Below are positions 61,725 to 64,000 of a DNA stretch of 64,000 nt, one piece after another. The notes beneath the pieces are model-generated. The model ran no database searches. It was not told the origin of the DNA and was given only the letters and a program-made list of their open reading frames with translations. Both the position numbers and the translations under genes were made by a program. The DNA is from G020353115 sp964389685. GTDB lineage: Bacteria > Bacteroidota > Bacteroidia > Bacteroidales > VadinHA17. Location: NCBI GenBank assembly GCA_964389685.1, contig CAYMFM010000005.1:40459-104458 (forward strand), in the 5' to 3' direction. Each line of letters begins with the position of its first letter. Position 1 is the first letter of the stretch.

Positions 61725-64000
61725 TTATTCATACTTTAAGGATTCAGCCGGATTCCGGCGAGCCGCCTTGTAGGTTTGATAAGTCACAACTAACCATGCG
61801 ACGATTAGTGCCAGGATACTTGCTATAACATATATCCACCAGGATATGGATGTCCGGTAAGCAAAGTTTTCCAGCCATTTCTTCATTGCATACCATGCTG
61901 CAGGACACGCCAGGCCACTGGCAATCAGCACCCATATGGTAAAATTTCGGTTTAACAGGGTGACAATTCCCGGCACCGATGCCCCGAAAACCTTTCGGAT
62001 ACCAATTTCTTTCGTCTTCCTGCCGGCTATAAACGACGCCAGCCCAAACAGTCCAAGACAGGCAATGAATATAGCGAGAAAAGAGAAAATAGTGAATAAC
62101 TTTCTGGTTTGCATTTCGTTGATATAGAGATTATCATAATCATCATCAAGAAATGAATATTCAAACGGCATGTTTTCCGCAAAATTCTTCCAGGTCTTCT
62201 CAACAAATTCAATGGTCTCAGATACCTCTTCTGTCGTCAGTCGAGCCGATATATATTGCGGTGTGCGTTGAAAATATCCTCCAATCAGGAAGAGTGCCAT
62301 GGGACGGATCTCCTGGTGCAACGATTCATAATGATAATCCTTGACTACACCAATCACATGAAAAATCCCTTGGTTAGTAGCCCAGTTATTGATCTTCTTC
62401 CCGATCGGGTTTTCCCATCCAAGAAGTCTGGCTGCGCTCTCATTGAGTATGGCAGCACAGGAATCGGAAGGATAATCCCTGGAGAAGAACCGGCCCTGAA
62501 CCATCTCAAGTTTCAATGTTTTCAGGAAATCATAATCACAGATGCAGGCATTCAGTGTAAAGTTCTCTTCAACCCCTTCAGCACCAAATCCCCAATTGCT
62601 GAAGCCTTTTCCAGGAATGGTGTTTGACCCGGCAATATCAGAGATGGTATGGTACGAGAGGAGGGTTTCTTTAAAAACATCAAGATCCTTATCGATCGAA
62701 CCGGGATTTTTTATAACCAGAACCTGTTCTTTATCAAATCCCAGGTTTTTATTCTGTAACAACCGCATCTGCTTGTAAACGGTTATTGTTCCAACAATTA
62801 GAAAGATGGAAATGGTAAACTGGAAAACCACAAGGATCGTTCTGAACCATGATCCTCGCTTGCTTTCATCGATACTGCCCTTCAATACAATCACCGGCTT
62901 CAATGAGGAAAGGAAAAATGCAGGGTACGACCCGGAGATGATCCCGATAACCAATCCCAATAGGATCAAAGACGGTATTAAAATCGGGGTCTCAAAAAAA
63001 CTAAATTCAACCGATTTACCCAGCAGATTCTGGTAACCTGGCAGCAAAACGATAACAAGAATAACAGCAAAGATCAGGGCAACAAAACTCATGACAACTG
63101 ATTCTATTAGGAACTGCCATATCAGTTTACCTTTTGGCGAACCAATCACTTTCCTGACGCCCACCTCTTTAGCCCGCAAAGAAGCTTTTGCTGTGGAAAG
63201 GTTCATAAAATTGATACAGGCAATTAAAAGAATAAAAACGCTTATAACCGAAAGGATATAAACATAGGTTTTGTTACCGTTTGCTTCGAACTCACCGTTC
63301 AGATCGGAATTAAGATGGATCTCTGTTATGGGTTGCAGAAAATATTCCCAGTAGTTCCCCTGTGCGACCCAGGCATCAAACTCATCCCCACCCATGTACT
63401 TCCGTGTGAATGCCGGAAGCTTTTCATCCAGTTTTGCCTTGGAAGTACCTTCTTTTAAGACGATATAGGATCTGAAATTATTACTCGTCCATCCGGTATT
63501 GTTAATGTCTTCCGGGAAACTGGTCGATGAAGCAAGGAGGTCATAATGAAAATGAGAATTTACCGGTACGTCCTCCGAAATGCCAGTGATTCTTATGGGG
63601 ATTATGGTATCTGCATGAACCTTCAGAACCTTCCCAACAACATCTGTACTCCCAAAATATTTTATTGCAGTACTTTCTGTAAGGACTACCGTATAAGGTT
63701 CTGTAAGTACATCTGCTGTATTACCCCTGATTAAAGGAATTGAGAAGACATCAAAGAAAGTTGAATCCACTGCATAGAAATGGTTTTCAAAAAATATTTG
63801 TTCTGTATAAGACACAGGAGCCCCGCTTAAATTAAGAAATTTGACTCCAGTTTCTATCTCAGGAAATTCTTCCAACAGACGGAGAAACGTAATGGCAGAA
63901 GAATAGGTCTGATGGATCTTTGTATCTCCAATCAGCGCCCTGACGGCAATTCTGTAAATGCGGTCCGATTTTTCAAAATGTTTGTCATAACTTACCTCAT
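61725..64000 (-). CDS. MacB/FtsX-type ABC transporter permease, 5'-partial
   Basis: The frame stays open to the right edge of the window, so the N-terminus is missing; about 757 residues are visible. It has a periplasmic MacB core (SDRIYRIAVR onwards), then two FtsX domains, each with membrane helices: ACINFMNLSTAKASLRAKEVGVRKVIG in the first half and ASFIAGRKTKEIGIRKVFGAS in the second. The KE(V/I)G(I/V)RKV motif marks permeases of the ~800-residue Bacteroidota type, which associate with a separate ATPase. Likely roles are export of peptides or lipoproteins or stress-linked mechanotransmission; the substrate is unknown. It lies upstream of the sensor kinase on the same strand, separated by the 210-bp element. 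Confidence 0.9.
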   Translation of the reverse strand, partial: EVSYDKHFEKSDRIYRIAVRALIGDTKIHQTYSSAITFLRLLEEFPEIETGVKFLNLSGAPVSYTEQIFFENHFYAVDSTFFDVFSIPLIRGNTADVLTEPYTVVLTESTAIKYFGSTDVVGKVLKVHADTIIPIRITGISEDVPVNSHFHYDLLASSTSFPEDINNTGWTSNNFRSYIVLKEGTSKAKLDEKLPAFTRKYMGGDEFDAWVAQGNYWEYFLQPITEIHLNSDLNGEFEANGNKTYVYILSVISVFILLIACINFMNLSTAKASLRAKEVGVRKVIGSPKGKLIWQFLIESVVMSFVALIFAVILVIVLLPGYQNLLGKSVEFSFFETPILIPSLILLGLVIGIISGSYPAFFLSSLKPVIVLKGSIDESKRGSWFRTILVVFQFTISIFLIVGTITVYKQMRLLQNKNLGFDKEQVLVIKNPGSIDKDLDVFKETLLSYHTISDIAGSNTIPGKGFSNWGFGAEGVEENFTLNACICDYDFLKTLKLEMVQGRFFSRDYPSDSCAAILNESAARLLGWENPIGKKINNWATNQGIFHVIGVVKDYHYESLHQEIRPMALFLIGGYFQRTPQYISARLTTEEVSETIEFVEKTWKNFAENMPFEYSFLDDDYDNLYINEMQTRKLFTIFSFLAIFIACLGLFGLASFIAGRKTKEIGIRKVFGASVPGIVTLLNRNFTIWVLIASGLACPAAWYAMKKWLENFAYRTSISWWIYVIASILALIVAWLVVTYQTYKAARRNPAESLKYE

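Overview
The window reads as a chromosomal segment of a member of the Bacteroidota, most likely class Bacteroidia. The sequence itself supports this. Many genes are preceded by the phylum's TAnnTTTG -7 element, and one promoter (54184-54214) matches TTTG-N19-TAnnTTTG exactly. There are many lipoproteins with Bacteroidota-type lipoboxes, and an orphan type IX secretion C-terminal domain at 8679-8807. Glycogen metabolism uses the eukaryote-like GT3 synthase and glgB type, and trigger factor, clpP and clpX are adjacent. No rRNA, tRNA or CRISPR was seen.

Layout. 1-3184: tig (5' end outside the window), clpP, clpX. 3183-3346: a small terminal-inverted-repeat element. 3363-5692: lipoprotein, folA and thyA on the minus strand, with two palindromic 42-bp repeats between folA and thyA. 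5772-9246: an AT-rich accessory island holding a type IV toxin-antitoxin pair (abiEii/abiEi) with two matching operator-like palindromes, a small lipoprotein, a 240-bp hairpin-rich element, the T9SS domain remnant and a 5'-truncated alpha/beta hydrolase. 9303-12597: saccharopine-dehydrogenase-like enzyme, nucleoside transporter and DUF151/UVR protein. 12741-18426: rplU-rpmA, serS, lipoprotein, DMT transporter, S41 protease, ruvC. 18479-23258: HIT protein, greA, small membrane proteins, Rieske-like lipoprotein, ahcY, ribF.

23371-38210 is a glycogen/alpha-glucan region. It has glgB on the plus strand. On the minus strand are a GH5 lipoprotein, galU with a GHMP sugar kinase (low GC), and then a tight operon: debranching enzyme, GT4, GH57, and a 1415-residue GT3 synthase-GT35 phosphorylase fusion. 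galU can supply the UDP-glucose that GT3 enzymes use, the branching enzyme and GH57/debranching enzymes shape the polymer, and the phosphorylase domain degrades it. A second, inverted and apparently identical copy of the 240-bp element lies at 28602-28841.

38502-44983: two tandem TlpA-like lipoproteins, the second lacking both redox cysteines; an LpxH-like phosphoesterase; a membrane pyrophosphatase; a lipoprotein. 45515-48381 is the most unusual group. A leucine-rich-repeat lipoprotein ends in a GGxCxGSGW motif, a hydrophobic helix and a basic tail, and it abuts with no gap a CPBP-family intramembrane protease. This looks like a one-substrate C-terminal sorting pair. 48477-51384: ROK kinase, MFS transporter and SIS-domain protein, an amino-sugar or sugar utilisation operon. 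51528-64000: DUF2892 protein, outer-membrane beta protein, an O-methyltransferase with a signal peptide, a large BNR-repeat secreted protein, an Mth938-like protein with a propeller-type sensor kinase, a further hairpin-rich element, and a MacB/FtsX-type permease that runs off the right edge.
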